Below, in pieces: positions 18,534 through 28,419 of a stretch of DNA of 64,000 bases (position 1 is the stretch's first letter; each line of letters opens with the position of its first letter). The stretch is from Synechococcus sp. BL107 (GTDB taxonomy: Bacteria; Cyanobacteriota; Cyanobacteriia; PCC-6307; Cyanobiaceae). Below the pieces are notes generated by a model that worked only from the letters and a program-made list of their open reading frames with translations, was not told the origin of the DNA and did not search any database. The stretch spans positions 1,492,827 to 1,556,826 of the forward strand of contig NZ_DS022298.1 in the NCBI RefSeq assembly GCF_000153805.1, written 5' to 3'. Both the position numbers and the translations under genes were made by a program.

Positions 18534-18580
18534 AGTACGGAGAGAGACTTTCTTAGAATCATCGAATTCAGAAGGTTCTC

Positions 18581-21500
18581 ATGGTGGTGACACAAGCAAA
18601 AGCTCCTGTCACTGCCTCGCGTTTTCTCGATTACATCCACGGTCCAACCCGGCCGGTTTTGGTTTTTGATGGCGCAACAGGCACCAGCCTTCAAGATCAA
18701 GGCCTCACAGCTGATGATTTTGGTGGCCCCGATTTGGAGGGCTGCAACGAGAACTTGGTAATCACTCGTCCAGATGCCGTCCAGGCGGTGCATCGGCAGT
18801 TTTTAGACGTGGGCTGCGACGTGATTGAGACCGACACGTTTGGGGCAGCCTCCATTGTTCTGGCTGAATACGGGCTTGAAGATCAAGCCTTTGAACTCAA
18901 CCGTCGTGCTGCCCAGCTAGCCCGCGATGTCGCTGATGAGTACAGCACGCCCGAAAAACCTCGCTTCGTGGCCGGATCCATGGGGCCTACAACCAAGTTG
19001 CCCACGCTCGGACATATCGACTTCGACACCATGCGCGATGGTTTCCGTGAACAGGCGGAAGGACTGATTGCAGGGAATGTCGATCTGATCATTGTCGAGA
19101 CCTGTCAGGACGTGCTGCAGATCAAAGCTGCTTTGCAGGGTATTGAGGCCGCCTTTGAGTCTTGTGGTGAACGTCGTCCTCTCATGGTGTCCGTGACGAT
19201 GGAGACGACAGGGACCATGTTGGTGGGCTCAGATATTGCCGCTGTGGTCGCAATTTTGGAACCGTTCCCCATTGACATTTTGGGGCTTAATTGTGCAACG
19301 GGTCCTGAGCAAATGAAGGAGCATATTCGCTACCTGTCAGAGAATTCTCCCTTCATTGTGAGCTGCATACCCAATGCAGGTCTTCCCGAAAATGTTGGTG
19401 GTGTCGCCCATTACAGGCTCACTCCAACTGAATTAAAGATGCAAATGATGCACTTCGTTGAGGATCTTGGAGTGCAAGTTGTTGGGGGTTGTTGCGGTAC
19501 TACTCCAGCGCATATTGGTGCCTTGGTGGAGTTAGCCCTAGAGCTTAAGCCGGCGGAACGCCTTTCCAGATCAAAGGATCAGAAGGAAAATGTCCGTCCA
19601 AGTTTTGATTATGAACCTTCAGCAGCATCTATTTATGGAGTTACTCCTTACCATCAAGATAATTCATTTTTAATTATTGGTGAGCGGCTGAATGCAAGCG
19701 GCAGTCGCAAAGTACGTGAGCTATTGGCGGAGGAGGATTGGGATGGTCTCGTTGGAGTAGCCCGTGGACAGGTGAAAGAAAATGCACATGTCCTCGATGT
19801 GAATGTTGATTATGTGGGCCGTGATGGTGAAAAAGATATGAACAACTTGGTGAGTCGCCTGGTAACCAATGTGAATCTTCCATTGATGCTTGATTCCACT
19901 GAATGGCAGAAAATGGAAGCCGGTTTAAAAGTGGCCGGTGGTAAATGTATTCTAAATTCCACTAATTATGAAGATGGTGACGAACGATTCTTCAAGGTTT
20001 TAGAGCTGGCTCGGCGTTATGGCGCTGGGGTTGTTGTCGGCACCATCGATGAAGATGGCATGGCGAGAACAGCAGATAAGAAATTTGCGATTGCTCAACG
20101 GGCTTATCGTGATGCCCTCGAATTTGGGATTCCGGCCCGCGAGATTTTCTACGACCCTCTAGCACTCCCAATTTCGACAGGTATTGAAGAAGATCGATTA
20201 AATGCCAAAGCAACAGTTGACTCGATACGGATGATCCGAGAGGGCCTGCCTGGAGTCCATGTTGTGCTTGGAGTAAGCAATGTGAGTTTTGGTTTATCTC
20301 CTGCTGCACGAATCAATCTCAACTCTGTGTTCCTGCACGATTGCTGCGAAGCAGGAATGGATGCAGCCATTGTGAGTCCTGCCAAGATTCTTCCATTAGT
20401 TAAAATCAGTGAAGAACATCAACAGGTATGTCGTGATCTAATCAACGATAATCGGCGTTTTGAAAACAATATTTGTGTTTACGATCCTCTCACTGAGCTG
20501 ACAAAATTATTTGAAGGGGTCTCTGCAAAGGAAGCTCGTGCTTCTGGACCTTCGCTGTCCGACCTTCCCATTGAGAAGCGTCTAAAGCAGCACATCATTG
20601 ATGGCGAGAGGATTGGATTGGAGCCTGCCCTTGATCAGGCCATGAATGACTACGCCCCCCTCCACATCATCAATACCTTTTTATTGGATGGAATGAAAGT
20701 TGTGGGTGAGTTATTTGGTAGCGGCCAGATGCAGCTCCCATTCGTACTTCAGAGTGCTGAAACAATGAAATCCGCAGTGGCTCATCTCGAGCCTTATATG
20801 GAAACTATAGAGGGCGAAAGCACTAGCAAAGGAAAATTCTTGATCGCAACAGTCAAAGGGGATGTGCATGATATTGGAAAAAACCTTGTGGATATTATTC
20901 TTACAAATAATGGCTATGAAGTTGTCAATCTTGGAATCAAGCAGAGTTGCGATGCAATTGTTGATGCTCAAAAAGAGCATCAAGCAGATTGTCTCGCCAT
21001 GAGTGGGCTATTGGTTAAATCAACGGCCTTTATGAAGGATAATTTATCAGCTTTTAATGATGCAGGAATTGATGTTCCTGTGATTCTTGGTGGCGCTGCT
21101 CTTACTCCGCGTTTTGTACAAAAAGATTGTCGTGATGTTTACAACGGAAAAGTGATTTATGGGCGTGATGCATTCGCAGACTTGAGATTCATGGATGCCT
21201 TGATGGACGCTAAGAAAAATGCCAATTGGAATAATTTGACAGGTTTTTTGGCGGACGCTCCAGAGGGTGTCGGCCTCGATGAGGTGGTGTCGAACGAATC
21301 CGATCAGGCTTCGGCTCAGGCGGAGGTTTCTGAACCAGCACAGCCACAAAATCAAGAACCGGTCACAACCGAACGCTCCAGCGCCGTTCCCCCAGAGCCG
21401 ATTCCCGCAGCTCCCTTCCTGGGGTCAGCGGTTTTAACCGAGGCCGATTTAGATCTGCAAGAGGTGTTCACTTACCTCGACCGCAATGCTTTGTTTGCGG

Positions 21501-22207
21501 GTCAGTGGCAGTTCCGTAAAACGAAAGACCAGAGTCGAGACGACTACGAGGCGATGCTCGCTGAAAAAGCCGAGCCCGTGCTGAAGCATTGGATCGAACG
21601 CTGCCTCAATGAATCCTTACTCGCCCCAGGTGCCGTGTACGGATACTTTCCTGTGGGTCGGGATGGAAATGCCTTGAGAGTGTTCTCATCCGATCAATCA
21701 ACAGAGCTCGGACGTTTCGATCTGCCACGCCAGCGATCAGGGAATCGCTATTGCATCGCCGATTTCTTTTCTGACATTTCGGCTGATGGTGCTCCAACTG
21801 ATGTGCTGCCGATGCAGGCGGTCACCATGGGCGAAAAGGCCAGCATCGTGGCTCAGGAGCTGTTCAAAGGCGACCAATACAGCGATTACCTCTACTTCCA
21901 TGGTCTGGCGGTTCAGATGGCCGAGGCGCTGGCTGAGTGGGTGCATGCACGGATCCGCCAGGAACTGGGCTTCGCTGACCCGCTGGGGATGCCGTTGCGT
22001 GATGTCTTAGCTCAGCGATATCGAGGTAGCCGCTATTCCTTCGGATACCCAGCGTGTCCCAATGTTGCCGATTCTCGCCAGCAGCTCCTTTGGCTGGATG
22101 CCGATCGCATTGGTCTAACGATGGATGCCAGCGACCAGTTATCTCCTGAACAGAGCACGACGGCTCTGGTGGCTCTTCACAGCAAAGCCCGTTACTTCAG
22201 TGCATGA
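18581..22207 (+). CDS. metH: Cobalamin-dependent methionine synthase
   Basis: Transfers methyl from 5-methyl-tetrahydrofolate to homocysteine through B12. Domains: homocysteine-binding barrel with zinc cysteines in GLNCATGP (about C236) and VGGCCGTTP (about C303-304); pterin-binding domain ([17 protein letters not shown]); B12 cap; cobalamin domain with [11 protein letters not shown] (DxHxxG near residue 760); a Pro/Glu/Gln linker of about 50 residues; and the AdoMet reactivation domain ([11 protein letters not shown]). At 1208 residues it is complete. I see no B12 or SAM riboswitch in the 47-base upstream gap. A small gene overlaps its stop. Confidence 0.97.
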   Translation: MVVTQAKAPVTASRFLDYIHGPTRPVLVFDGATGTSLQDQGLTADDFGGPDLEGCNENLVITRPDAVQAVHRQFLDVGCDVIETDTFGAASIVLAEYGLEDQAFELNRRAAQLARDVADEYSTPEKPRFVAGSMGPTTKLPTLGHIDFDTMRDGFREQAEGLIAGNVDLIIVETCQDVLQIKAALQGIEAAFESCGERRPLMVSVTMETTGTMLVGSDIAAVVAILEPFPIDILGLNCATGPEQMKEHIRYLSENSPFIVSCIPNAGLPENVGGVAHYRLTPTELKMQMMHFVEDLGVQVVGGCCGTTPAHIGALVELALELKPAERLSRSKDQKENVRPSFDYEPSAASIYGVTPYHQDNSFLIIGERLNASGSRKVRELLAEEDWDGLVGVARGQVKENAHVLDVNVDYVGRDGEKDMNNLVSRLVTNVNLPLMLDSTEWQKMEAGLKVAGGKCILNSTNYEDGDERFFKVLELARRYGAGVVVGTIDEDGMARTADKKFAIAQRAYRDALEFGIPAREIFYDPLALPISTGIEEDRLNAKATVDSIRMIREGLPGVHVVLGVSNVSFGLSPAARINLNSVFLHDCCEAGMDAAIVSPAKILPLVKISEEHQQVCRDLINDNRRFENNICVYDPLTELTKLFEGVSAKEARASGPSLSDLPIEKRLKQHIIDGERIGLEPALDQAMNDYAPLHIINTFLLDGMKVVGELFGSGQMQLPFVLQSAETMKSAVAHLEPYMETIEGESTSKGKFLIATVKGDVHDIGKNLVDIILTNNGYEVVNLGIKQSCDAIVDAQKEHQADCLAMSGLLVKSTAFMKDNLSAFNDAGIDVPVILGGAALTPRFVQKDCRDVYNGKVIYGRDAFADLRFMDALMDAKKNANWNNLTGFLADAPEGVGLDEVVSNESDQASAQAEVSEPAQPQNQEPVTTERSSAVPPEPIPAAPFLGSAVLTEADLDLQEVFTYLDRNALFAGQWQFRKTKDQSRDDYEAMLAEKAEPVLKHWIERCLNESLLAPGAVYGYFPVGRDGNALRVFSSDQSTELGRFDLPRQRSGNRYCIADFFSDISADGAPTDVLPMQAVTMGEKASIVAQELFKGDQYSDYLYFHGLAVQMAEALAEWVHARIRQELGFADPLGMPLRDVLAQRYRGSRYSFGYPACPNVADSRQQLLWLDADRIGLTMDASDQLSPEQSTTALVALHSKARYFSA

Positions 22208-22524
22208 GTCTTGCGATCTCCCATAGCCTTAATCGCTTCTCAACAACAACCATGGCGATTTCGGGACCGGATGGCGTGGATGCGTCCATCAAGGCTGGTG
22301 TGGATTTGGATGGAAGTCCGATCCCAGAAGGGATGCTCAGCCTTTACAACGAGGTCATGGACCTGGAGAGCCAACGAACCCGTAGTGGAGTTTTGAAGTC
22401 GATGCGGAACCGGATCGTCAAGACCGGTGCAAAGCACTTCGATCAAGCCACATTGAATGAACGACTTGTTTCAGCCGGCTGGGATGGCCTGAAGGATAAA
22501 GAAATCGCCTTCTTTTACAGCTAA
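22204..22524 (+). CDS. Small unknown protein coupled to metH
   Basis: A protein of 106 residues from ATG at 22204, which overlaps the metH stop (ATGA), or 90 residues from ATG at 22252. The second start is attractive because the conserved-looking part begins [16 protein letters not shown]. It is hydrophilic, has no cysteine motif or membrane segment, and ends [21 protein letters not shown] do not recognise the family. The overlap suggests cotranslation with metH, but no functional link can be read from sequence. Confidence 0.7.
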   Translation: MSLAISHSLNRFSTTTMAISGPDGVDASIKAGVDLDGSPIPEGMLSLYNEVMDLESQRTRSGVLKSMRNRIVKTGAKHFDQATLNERLVSAGWDGLKDKEIAFFYS

Positions 22525-22557
22525 CTCGACTCAAGCCATGGCGATGTTCAAAGGCCT

Positions 22558-22788
22558 TCAGTCCTGGCAGAACTTCTCCATGGTTTCGATCACTTCCTGC
22601 TGAAAGGAATCCAACGCATTGGATTCACTCAGGTCGATTCCCTCTCCCGCAGCATTCTGCGCAAGGTCTTGGAAGTGAAACGCACCTTCCCCATTGGCTA
22701 GGAACTCGATCGCCGAGCTTTCTCCGCTCTCGCGAAAGGCATCGCAGAGCGCCAGAAAAGCGGCGTCTTCAGTGAACTCCCAATCCAT
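22558..22788 (-). CDS. Small acidic protein, unknown
   Basis: A 76-residue acidic protein (MDWEFTEDAAFLALCDAF at the start, ETMEKFCQD at the end), predicted mostly helical, with no membrane segment or known motif. It converges on the small gene after metH (33-base gap). A possible smaller gene overlaps its 5' end by 20 bases. It is kept because the frame is clean and the composition protein-like. It may be specific to marine picocyanobacteria, which I cannot check. Confidence 0.55.
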   Translation of the reverse strand: MDWEFTEDAAFLALCDAFRESGESSAIEFLANGEGAFHFQDLAQNAAGEGIDLSESNALDSFQQEVIETMEKFCQD

Positions 22789-22906
22789 CGAGTGGACATA
22801 ACTGAAAGACCTTTAACGCCTGCCCCCAGGGGTTCGTCAACCACTTGACGTCAAAATGTGCCACTCCGTCGTCAGACACCCACCCTTTTTTTTCCCCGAT
22901 GTCCAC
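22769..22906 (-). CDS. Possible 45-residue protein, unknown
   Basis: From GTG at 22906 this frame gives about 45 residues: an aromatic-rich stretch (KKGWVSDDGVAHFDVKWL) followed by NPWGQALKVFQL. It overlaps the divergent DUF2237 start by only 8 bases and the next minus-strand gene by 20, a layout typical of this compact genome. The pattern looks like a folded strand-turn-strand rather than random translation. The frame can be read open up to 22996, but that would lie antisense to DUF2237. I do not recognise a family. Confidence 0.35.
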   Translation of the reverse strand: MDIGEKKGWVSDDGVAHFDVKWLTNPWGQALKVFQLCPLDGLGVH

Positions 22907-23294
22907 TAACAGCCCTGTGGGTCCAGTCACTTTCAATGTTCTTGGTGAGCCATTGTTGATTTGCGGATGTGAACCAAAAACCGGCTGGTATCGCAACGGC
23001 TTCTGCGAAACCGATCCATCCGATCGTGGTCAACACAGCATCTGTTGCGTGATGACGGAAGCCTTTCTCCGTTACAGCAAAGCTTTGGGGAATGACCTGT
23101 CAACGCCCGTTCCAGCATTTCAATTTCCCGGACTTCAACCTGGAGATCATTGGTGCGTCTGTGCCCCGCGCTGGAAGCAGGCTTATGACGACGGAGTGGC
23201 ACCTTTGGTCCGTCTGGAGGCAACGGAGGACACAGCCTTGTCTGTGGTGAGCCTGGAGCAGCTGAAGCAGCATGCTCACCAATCGATCGGCTGA
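22899..23294 (+). CDS. DUF2237 family protein
   Basis: A protein of about 131 residues. The family pattern is clear: FNVLGEPLLICGCEPKTGW, then RNGFCETDPSDRGQHSICC, LRYSKALGNDLSTP, FPGLQPGDHWCVCAPRW and VSLEQLKQHA. Conserved cysteines (CGCEP, FCET, CC, CVC) suggest a metal or redox site, but the function is not established. ATG at 22899 is chosen over 22845, since homology starts at VTFNVLGEP. It converges on a short-chain dehydrogenase gene with a 19-base overlap. Confidence 0.88.
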   Translation: MSTNSPVGPVTFNVLGEPLLICGCEPKTGWYRNGFCETDPSDRGQHSICCVMTEAFLRYSKALGNDLSTPVPAFQFPGLQPGDHWCVCAPRWKQAYDDGVAPLVRLEATEDTALSVVSLEQLKQHAHQSIG

Positions 23295-24004
23295 CCATCC
23301 CAAGCTAAAAATGAACCGCTTTGTTCAGGGGTTTGTTGGAGCAGTAAGGCAACGAGTTGTTCCGCAGCCCTTTGTGGGCTGAAGAGTTGCTCCGCTGGTA
23401 CAAACGTTTGGAAAGGTTTGGAGAGGTCGGTGTCCGTCGTTCCAGGGTGGAGAAGTGTCACAGTGGCCTTCGGCCATCGCCTTGCCCACTCAATGCTTAA
23501 ACAGCGCAGCAATTGATTTTGAGCGGCCTTTGCGGCTCGGTAGGCGTACCAACCGCCGCTCCGGTTATCTCCAATACTTCCCACGCGCGCACTCAGGCTT
23601 GCGAAATGAAACGGTTGGTCTCGGCGTAACAGTGGCTCTACCGCTTTGGCCAGAAGCACAGGGGCAATGGAATTGATCGAGAACTGTTCCATAAGCTGGC
23701 GACGTTCCACTTGTTTGAGACGTTTTTCTGGCTGCAGGTGCGGACCATGCAATCGCCCGCTGCAGTTGATCACCAATCGAAGCGGTTTGTTCCGCGTCGA
23801 GAGTTCCTCACTGAGACGATCCAGATCGTGGTCTGATTCCAAATCCAATGGCAGGTCATAGCCGTGGTGCTCCCGACGGCCCGCAGTCAAAACCGTGAGT
23901 GAGGGACACCGCTTCTGCAACTCCGAGGCCATGGCGCTTCCGATGCCCCCTGCCCCGCAAACAAGAGCAAGCCCACTCCATGCTTCTGGATTCTGAGGAT
24001 GCAT
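23276..24004 (-). CDS. Short-chain dehydrogenase/reductase
   Basis: A 242-residue classical SDR. The Rossmann glycine motif appears as VCGAGGIGSAMASEL near residue 15, with NCSG (about residue 79) as the NAG-like motif. The catalytic serine region is FASLSARVGS and the Tyr-x3-Lys is YRAAK. The C-terminus has the LLHPGTTDTDLSKPF loop of CsgA/YciK-type SDRs, with an unknown oxidoreductase substrate. ATG at 24004 fits the family; in-frame starts up to 24124 overlap the divergent SpoIID-like gene. Confidence 0.9.
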   Translation of the reverse strand: MHPQNPEAWSGLALVCGAGGIGSAMASELQKRCPSLTVLTAGRREHHGYDLPLDLESDHDLDRLSEELSTRNKPLRLVINCSGRLHGPHLQPEKRLKQVERRQLMEQFSINSIAPVLLAKAVEPLLRRDQPFHFASLSARVGSIGDNRSGGWYAYRAAKAAQNQLLRCLSIEWARRWPKATVTLLHPGTTDTDLSKPFQTFVPAEQLFSPQRAAEQLVALLLQQTPEQSGSFLAWDGQPIDW

Positions 24005-24071
24005 ATCCGCACTAGCAGCTTCTTGTCGTCTAAAGGATTTCGGGGATGATTGAGGGGAATACAGGGGGTTC

Positions 24072-24974
24072 ATGGTGCGGGCAGTGGGGATCCTTCGTTG
24101 GAGCGCCATGGGCTTGCTGGGCACAGGTGTGATCTGTGGAACCTTTTTGGCCCTGGATCGTTACGACGCCGATGCAAAATCCCGTGACACCATGCACTTG
24201 CTCGATTTGCTTGACGAATCGCCTTTGTCTGTGGACAAAAGCAAGACTCGCAATCGCTCGTTAACGGCCATCAGACCTCCTTCCGAGCTCGCCCTCTCGA
24301 TCAGGGTTGGGTTACTGAGTCGGAGCCCGATTCAATCCCTTCGAACCTCACCAACGACGACGTGTCGACTCGCCAATGGCTCTTTCATTGAGGTGGATCA
24401 ACTGCTCGTCGTCAACGTTGACTCCTCAAACTCCACCAGGTACTGCAAAGGTGGAGTCGTGGACATCAATGGCGACTCCTATGAAGGATCGCTTGAGTTG
24501 ATTCGAAGCGATAACGGTTGGTTAGCCGTCAACGAAGTGAGCCTTGAAAACTATGTGGCATCGGTTGTGGGTGCTGAAATGCCAAGTCATTGGCATGGTG
24601 AAGCGCTTAAGGCACAAGCGGTGGCTGCTCGCTCCTATGCCGCAACGCATCTCGCTCGCCCTGCATCGCAGACATATCACCTCGGAGACACGACGCGATG
24701 GCAGGTGTTTTCAGGGCCATCGAGCTTGAGTAAGCAAACCCTGCGTGCAACCGATGAAACGCGGGGAATGGTGTTGAGTTATCGAGGAGGGCTCGTCGAA
24801 AGTTTGTATGCGTCAACGCAAGCAATCAGTGAGGAGGCCCATCGACATTTAGGCGCGAGCATGAGCCAACACGGTGCTCAGCGTCTAGCGACGCAAGGCC
24901 TTCGTTTTGATGAGATTCTTGGGAGGTACTACCAAGGAGCGTCTCTCGCTCAACTCCAGCGTGATGGGTCGTGA
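24072..24974 (+). CDS. SpoIID/LytB-domain protein
   Basis: A 300-residue protein with an N-terminal signal anchor (residues about 10-28). The SpoIID domain is clear: VSLENYVASVVGAEMP, then HGEALKAQAVAARSYA, and MSQHGAQRLATQG near the end. In Bacillus, SpoIID is a lytic transglycosylase and LytB a modifier of cell-wall amidase; in non-sporulating cyanobacteria a peptidoglycan role is likely. The glutamate of GAEMP corresponds to the SpoIID active-site position. The usual S-x-S-G-G segment is replaced by YASTQAISEE. The stop overlaps the following Ap4A phosphorylase gene by 11 bases. Confidence 0.88.
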   Translation: MVRAVGILRWSAMGLLGTGVICGTFLALDRYDADAKSRDTMHLLDLLDESPLSVDKSKTRNRSLTAIRPPSELALSIRVGLLSRSPIQSLRTSPTTTCRLANGSFIEVDQLLVVNVDSSNSTRYCKGGVVDINGDSYEGSLELIRSDNGWLAVNEVSLENYVASVVGAEMPSHWHGEALKAQAVAARSYAATHLARPASQTYHLGDTTRWQVFSGPSSLSKQTLRATDETRGMVLSYRGGLVESLYASTQAISEEAHRHLGASMSQHGAQRLATQGLRFDEILGRYYQGASLAQLQRDGS

Positions 24975-25809
24975 TCACTTGTGGGAACAAGCTTTGGTTT
25001 GTACGGAACACGCCCTGCGGTCCGGAGCCATCGTTCCACTCGCCACAACGCTTGAAGATCTTCCAGGCGAAGATGCCACAACATTTGAGCTCAGGCATTT
25101 AGCTGGAGCCACGCCGAAACATCTCCAGCAGGCAGGGCCTAAGCCGAATCCTTTTCGACCATGGGATCAACGTTTGGAGGTCGAACAGATCGGAGACGAT
25201 CACGTGGTGATTCTGAACAAATTTCCTGTTCAGATCGGACACATGTTGTTAATTACCAGAGAATGGGCACCTCAGAATGGTTGGCTCAATGCATCAGATT
25301 GGTCTGCACTTACTTCGGTAGATCGAAACACGACCGGCCTTTGGTTTTTCAATAGCAATCCCAATGCTGGTGCCAGTCAACCCCATCGGCATCTGCAATT
25401 GCTGCCAAGACATGATGGAGAAAGGGTCTGCCCTAGAGAGGAATGGTTTCTTCGTTTTTGTAGCGATGATAATGATCAAAATCGTCTTCGGCAATTAATC
25501 CGTGTTGAGCAATTAGTCGAGTTCAATGCATCTGTTTTACAAGCAACCTATGAACGGCTATGTGAAAATTTGAGTCTTGGCTCTCCGAGCAATGACTCTT
25601 TACCACGATTTGCATACAATATATTATTAACTCGGTCTTGGATGGCTGTGATTCGTCGAAAACGAGAAGGGGTGCATGGATTTAGTGTGAATGCCTTGGG
25701 TTTCGCGGGATGCTTATTGAGTACAGATGTTTCTAACTTGTCTTGGTTGAAAGAAGCAGGTCCTGATGAACTTCTGCGTGCTGTCATTGGTCTAGAGGAT
25801 TCAAACTAA
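24964..25809 (+). CDS. ATP adenylyltransferase (Ap4A phosphorylase)
   Basis: A protein of about 281 residues that phosphorolyses diadenosine tetraphosphate to ATP and ADP. It belongs to the GalT branch of the HIT superfamily: the nucleotide-transfer motif is SQPHRHLQLLPR (about residue 138, HxHxQ), preceded by NKFPVQIGHMLLITREW and FFNSNPNAGAS. ATG at 24964 lies inside the SpoIID-like reading frame, so translation is probably coupled. An ATG 19 codons upstream is possible but overlaps further. Confidence 0.88.
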   Translation: MGRDHLWEQALVCTEHALRSGAIVPLATTLEDLPGEDATTFELRHLAGATPKHLQQAGPKPNPFRPWDQRLEVEQIGDDHVVILNKFPVQIGHMLLITREWAPQNGWLNASDWSALTSVDRNTTGLWFFNSNPNAGASQPHRHLQLLPRHDGERVCPREEWFLRFCSDDNDQNRLRQLIRVEQLVEFNASVLQATYERLCENLSLGSPSNDSLPRFAYNILLTRSWMAVIRRKREGVHGFSVNALGFAGCLLSTDVSNLSWLKEAGPDELLRAVIGLEDSN

Positions 25810-25893
25810 AAATCTGTGGAACCACTGATGCGATAAGTGTCGATTGGTGCATTGATGGCAAGAGAGGTCAATGTTCACCCTCCTGCTTAATGA

Positions 25894-26523
25894 ATGACGA
25901 ATGTTCAGCAAAAACAACGAAATTCTCGCGTTCAGAAATATCTTTCACTGGTACAACCAATCGCCAAGCGATATGCCCAACGAAGTGGTTGTGATTGTGA
26001 TGATCTAATACAAGTTGGTTGCTTGGGATTGATCCAAGCTTCACAACGTTTCCAACACACAGAAGGAACATTGTTCCACGTTTTCGCTAAACCCCATATT
26101 CGAGGGGCAATTCTTCATTATCTCAGGGATAATGCAAGCCTAATTCGTTTACCGAGACATGTTGAAGAGCGAGCATTACTTCTTAGAAACAAGAATGAGC
26201 AAACAATCAGCGCTGCTGATAGTTTAGTCCAACAGAGCTACAGGTACAAAACAACATGGGTCGAATTCGAAGATGAATTCATGACAGGAAGATATTATGG
26301 ACTTAAAAATATTGAACGATGTGAACAAGCCGCCAAAATAAATAGCGCCCTACAAAAGTTGCACAAGAACGATCAGAAAATCATCCGTTTAGTGATATTT
26401 GAAGGAAACAGCCTGAGATTGGCGGGTAAAAACATCGGAGTTTCAGCCATGACTGTTCAGCGACGCCTAAAACGAGCATTAGCGACTCTCAGGGATCGCT
26501 TGAAGCTGGATCAATCAGTTTGA
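25894..26523 (+). CDS. Alternative RNA polymerase sigma factor, sigma-70 group 3 type
   Basis: A 209-residue sigma factor. Region 2 is seen as YLSLVQPIAKRYAQRSG followed by CDDLIQVGCLGLIQASQRF (DLIQxGxxGL, the core-binding helix) and HVFAKPHIRGAILHYLRDN. Region 4 is at the C-terminus with a helix-turn-helix (LAGKNIGVSAMTVQRRLKRA). Region 1.1 is absent and region 3 is short or degenerate, as in group 3 factors. It is visibly AT-richer than the neighbouring 22-25 kb stretch. No anti-sigma gene is adjacent. Which regulon it serves is unknown. Confidence 0.88.
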   Translation: MTNVQQKQRNSRVQKYLSLVQPIAKRYAQRSGCDCDDLIQVGCLGLIQASQRFQHTEGTLFHVFAKPHIRGAILHYLRDNASLIRLPRHVEERALLLRNKNEQTISAADSLVQQSYRYKTTWVEFEDEFMTGRYYGLKNIERCEQAAKINSALQKLHKNDQKIIRLVIFEGNSLRLAGKNIGVSAMTVQRRLKRALATLRDRLKLDQSV

Positions 26524-26651
26524 TTCGAAGCCCTGTTCATCTGTTTTTCCAAGGTGTCAATCGCAGCATTCAAGGCGGAAAGCTGACGCTCAACACCATC
26601 GCGCCACATTGAAAGCATGGCGTGCTTGCGTTGCTGATGCTGACGCTTCAT
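26511..26651 (-). CDS. Possible small basic protein, unknown
   Basis: About 46 residues from ATG at 26651 (MKRQHQQRKHAMLSMWRDGV...), with a basic N-terminus and a helical C-terminal half (LSALNAAIDTLEKQMNR) that could form a short coiled coil. An upstream ATG at 26696 adds a less protein-like 15 residues. It overlaps the end of the sigma factor gene by 13 bases in convergent orientation. The heptad pattern favours a real peptide, but nothing else supports it. Confidence 0.45.
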   Translation of the reverse strand: MKRQHQQRKHAMLSMWRDGVERQLSALNAAIDTLEKQMNRASNQTD

Positions 26652-26850
26652 ACCATCCATATCTGTGGATGGGCTGCAGCAGAATGGAGGAAGCATTGAG
26701 ATTCAAAAGCTAATCAAGCTTGACTGATTTTCTTCCCTGATGTGACCCCTGTGGCGGATTGGCGGTTGTTGTTGTTGGCATTAGCGTGAGTAGTCAATGC
26801 AGGCCTGTGCTGGTGGAGCCGCAAAGCAAACGAATGCGGCAACAGTGTTC

Positions 26851-28395
26851 ATGAGTCTCAAAAAAGTCCCATTACTAGTCCTGGCTTGCGTCTCATTTGC
26901 CTCTGCCTCGCTCGAACTTTGCGGTTCAGCCGATAGCCGTGCCTATGTCGCCATCTTGGCTGGCCAGCGGGCGCGACCTCTCAATGGCACCTTCAATAAC
27001 GTTCCCGTCTTGCATTCAAATCAGCCCGAGATCGTGACGGGTCCAGGAATCCTTGTGAATACGGCCCCAGGAGCAGGGATCGCAATGGAAAACAATCGTC
27101 CGTTGAACAACGCAACTTATACATTTAATGGTTCATTTGGTGTTCATATGCATCACAAGTATTATCCAAGTGATGCTTCGAAATTGGGAGGAAGTCGCTC
27201 CCGAGGGTTGCTCACATTAGCTCTTATTGCTTCTAACCCAGGCAAGACATCTGTTACCTTAAAGTTTAAGCGTGGTTCGGTTAAAAATAGCTTCGAAGCC
27301 CCATATCACAGTAATAAATTGATGGGAGTTAAACCCCTTGGAAAGCGACCATGGAATACAGGACCAGGTGACGCCACTGCTGTTCAGCTTTTGCGCAACG
27401 AATTAGATCGCAAAGTTCCAGATACTGTGACCATACCTGCGGGAAGTCGTGTCGTCGTGGTTCGAACTGTTTTACCAGCCCGAGGAATTGCCAATGGATT
27501 GCTGCAAGGTCAAAGTAATGGCCCGTTTACCATGGCAGTTGTGGCCTCAGAGCAGACGAGTTCAGATCAAAATCTTTTTTCTGTTCTTGATAATGGACGT
27601 CTAGCACCTGGTCGAATCTATTTAAATCGGATCCGGGAAATTCAACTAGGGAGGGTATTCTCCAGGGTTGCAGGCGTGGCACTTGGGGATGAATACCGTG
27701 CTTCAATCAGCCACGATCTTTCCCAGGGTGCCTTGCACGTCCCACTGACTAGTACTCCTCGACATCATTTTGGAACGCGGGAAATTCAGGTTAATCCCCT
27801 AGCTGTTCGGATGATTGATTCCGCTCTCAATAATATTGGTACCTATGGTGTTCGTTATGCTGTTACCTTAAATCTTGTTGGCAATGGTAATTATCAACTG
27901 GTCATGAGCCATCCAGTGGTGTCAGGTAAAAAACCTTTTACTGCATTTCGTGGCTCGATGCAGATAGAACATCAGAATTCTTTGAAAGAGATTCATGTTG
28001 GGTTGCGTTCTGGGGAAAGTTTGGCTCTTACAGATATCAATCTTTTACAGGGTCAAGACTCACCCGTCAAAGTCACACTCGTGTATCCAGCGGATGCCAC
28101 CCCTGGTCATCTCCTAAGTGTCGTTCCGGTTGATCAGTTGGCTCTGTTACATCAACGGCAACGACAACAGCGGACCGCTCAACAGAACAGCACGATCACA
28201 AAAACCAAGCTTGTTGTTCCAAACTCACCCCCTCCGCTACCCGAACTTCAGCAGAAAGTTCCTCCTAAACCTGTCTCCAGTCTGCAGCCGGCCATCATGG
28301 CTCCAAGGCCTTCAACCTCCCACACGAACGATCCTCGTTACACAGATGCAATTCGATCCCAGCAACAGTGGTTACGTCAGCTTCAGGGTCGATAG
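26851..28395 (+). CDS. DUF3370 family exported protein
   Basis: About 514 residues from ATG at 26851. A signal peptide (MSLKKVPLLVLACVSFASAS) is followed by a beta-rich domain typical of DUF3370, a cyanobacterial family of unknown function (GQRARPLNGTFNNVPVLHSN, FNGSFGVHMHHKYYP). The last 70 residues are a Pro/Gln/Ser-rich tail, probably disordered. Two in-frame starts lie up to 18 codons upstream, but a signal peptide fits only the ATG at 26851. Envelope location is inferred from the leader. The J-domain gene follows after 24 bases. Confidence 0.8.
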   Translation: MSLKKVPLLVLACVSFASASLELCGSADSRAYVAILAGQRARPLNGTFNNVPVLHSNQPEIVTGPGILVNTAPGAGIAMENNRPLNNATYTFNGSFGVHMHHKYYPSDASKLGGSRSRGLLTLALIASNPGKTSVTLKFKRGSVKNSFEAPYHSNKLMGVKPLGKRPWNTGPGDATAVQLLRNELDRKVPDTVTIPAGSRVVVVRTVLPARGIANGLLQGQSNGPFTMAVVASEQTSSDQNLFSVLDNGRLAPGRIYLNRIREIQLGRVFSRVAGVALGDEYRASISHDLSQGALHVPLTSTPRHHFGTREIQVNPLAVRMIDSALNNIGTYGVRYAVTLNLVGNGNYQLVMSHPVVSGKKPFTAFRGSMQIEHQNSLKEIHVGLRSGESLALTDINLLQGQDSPVKVTLVYPADATPGHLLSVVPVDQLALLHQRQRQQRTAQQNSTITKTKLVVPNSPPPLPELQQKVPPKPVSSLQPAIMAPRPSTSHTNDPRYTDAIRSQQQWLRQLQGR

Positions 28396-28419
28396 TCTTT
28401 CGGCAGCAAGGTTGAACTG

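Noticed and set aside
18534-18580. Possible riboswitch before metH
   Set aside because: Only 47 bases separate ilvE and metH, too short for a cobalamin or SAM riboswitch, and no B12-box was seen.
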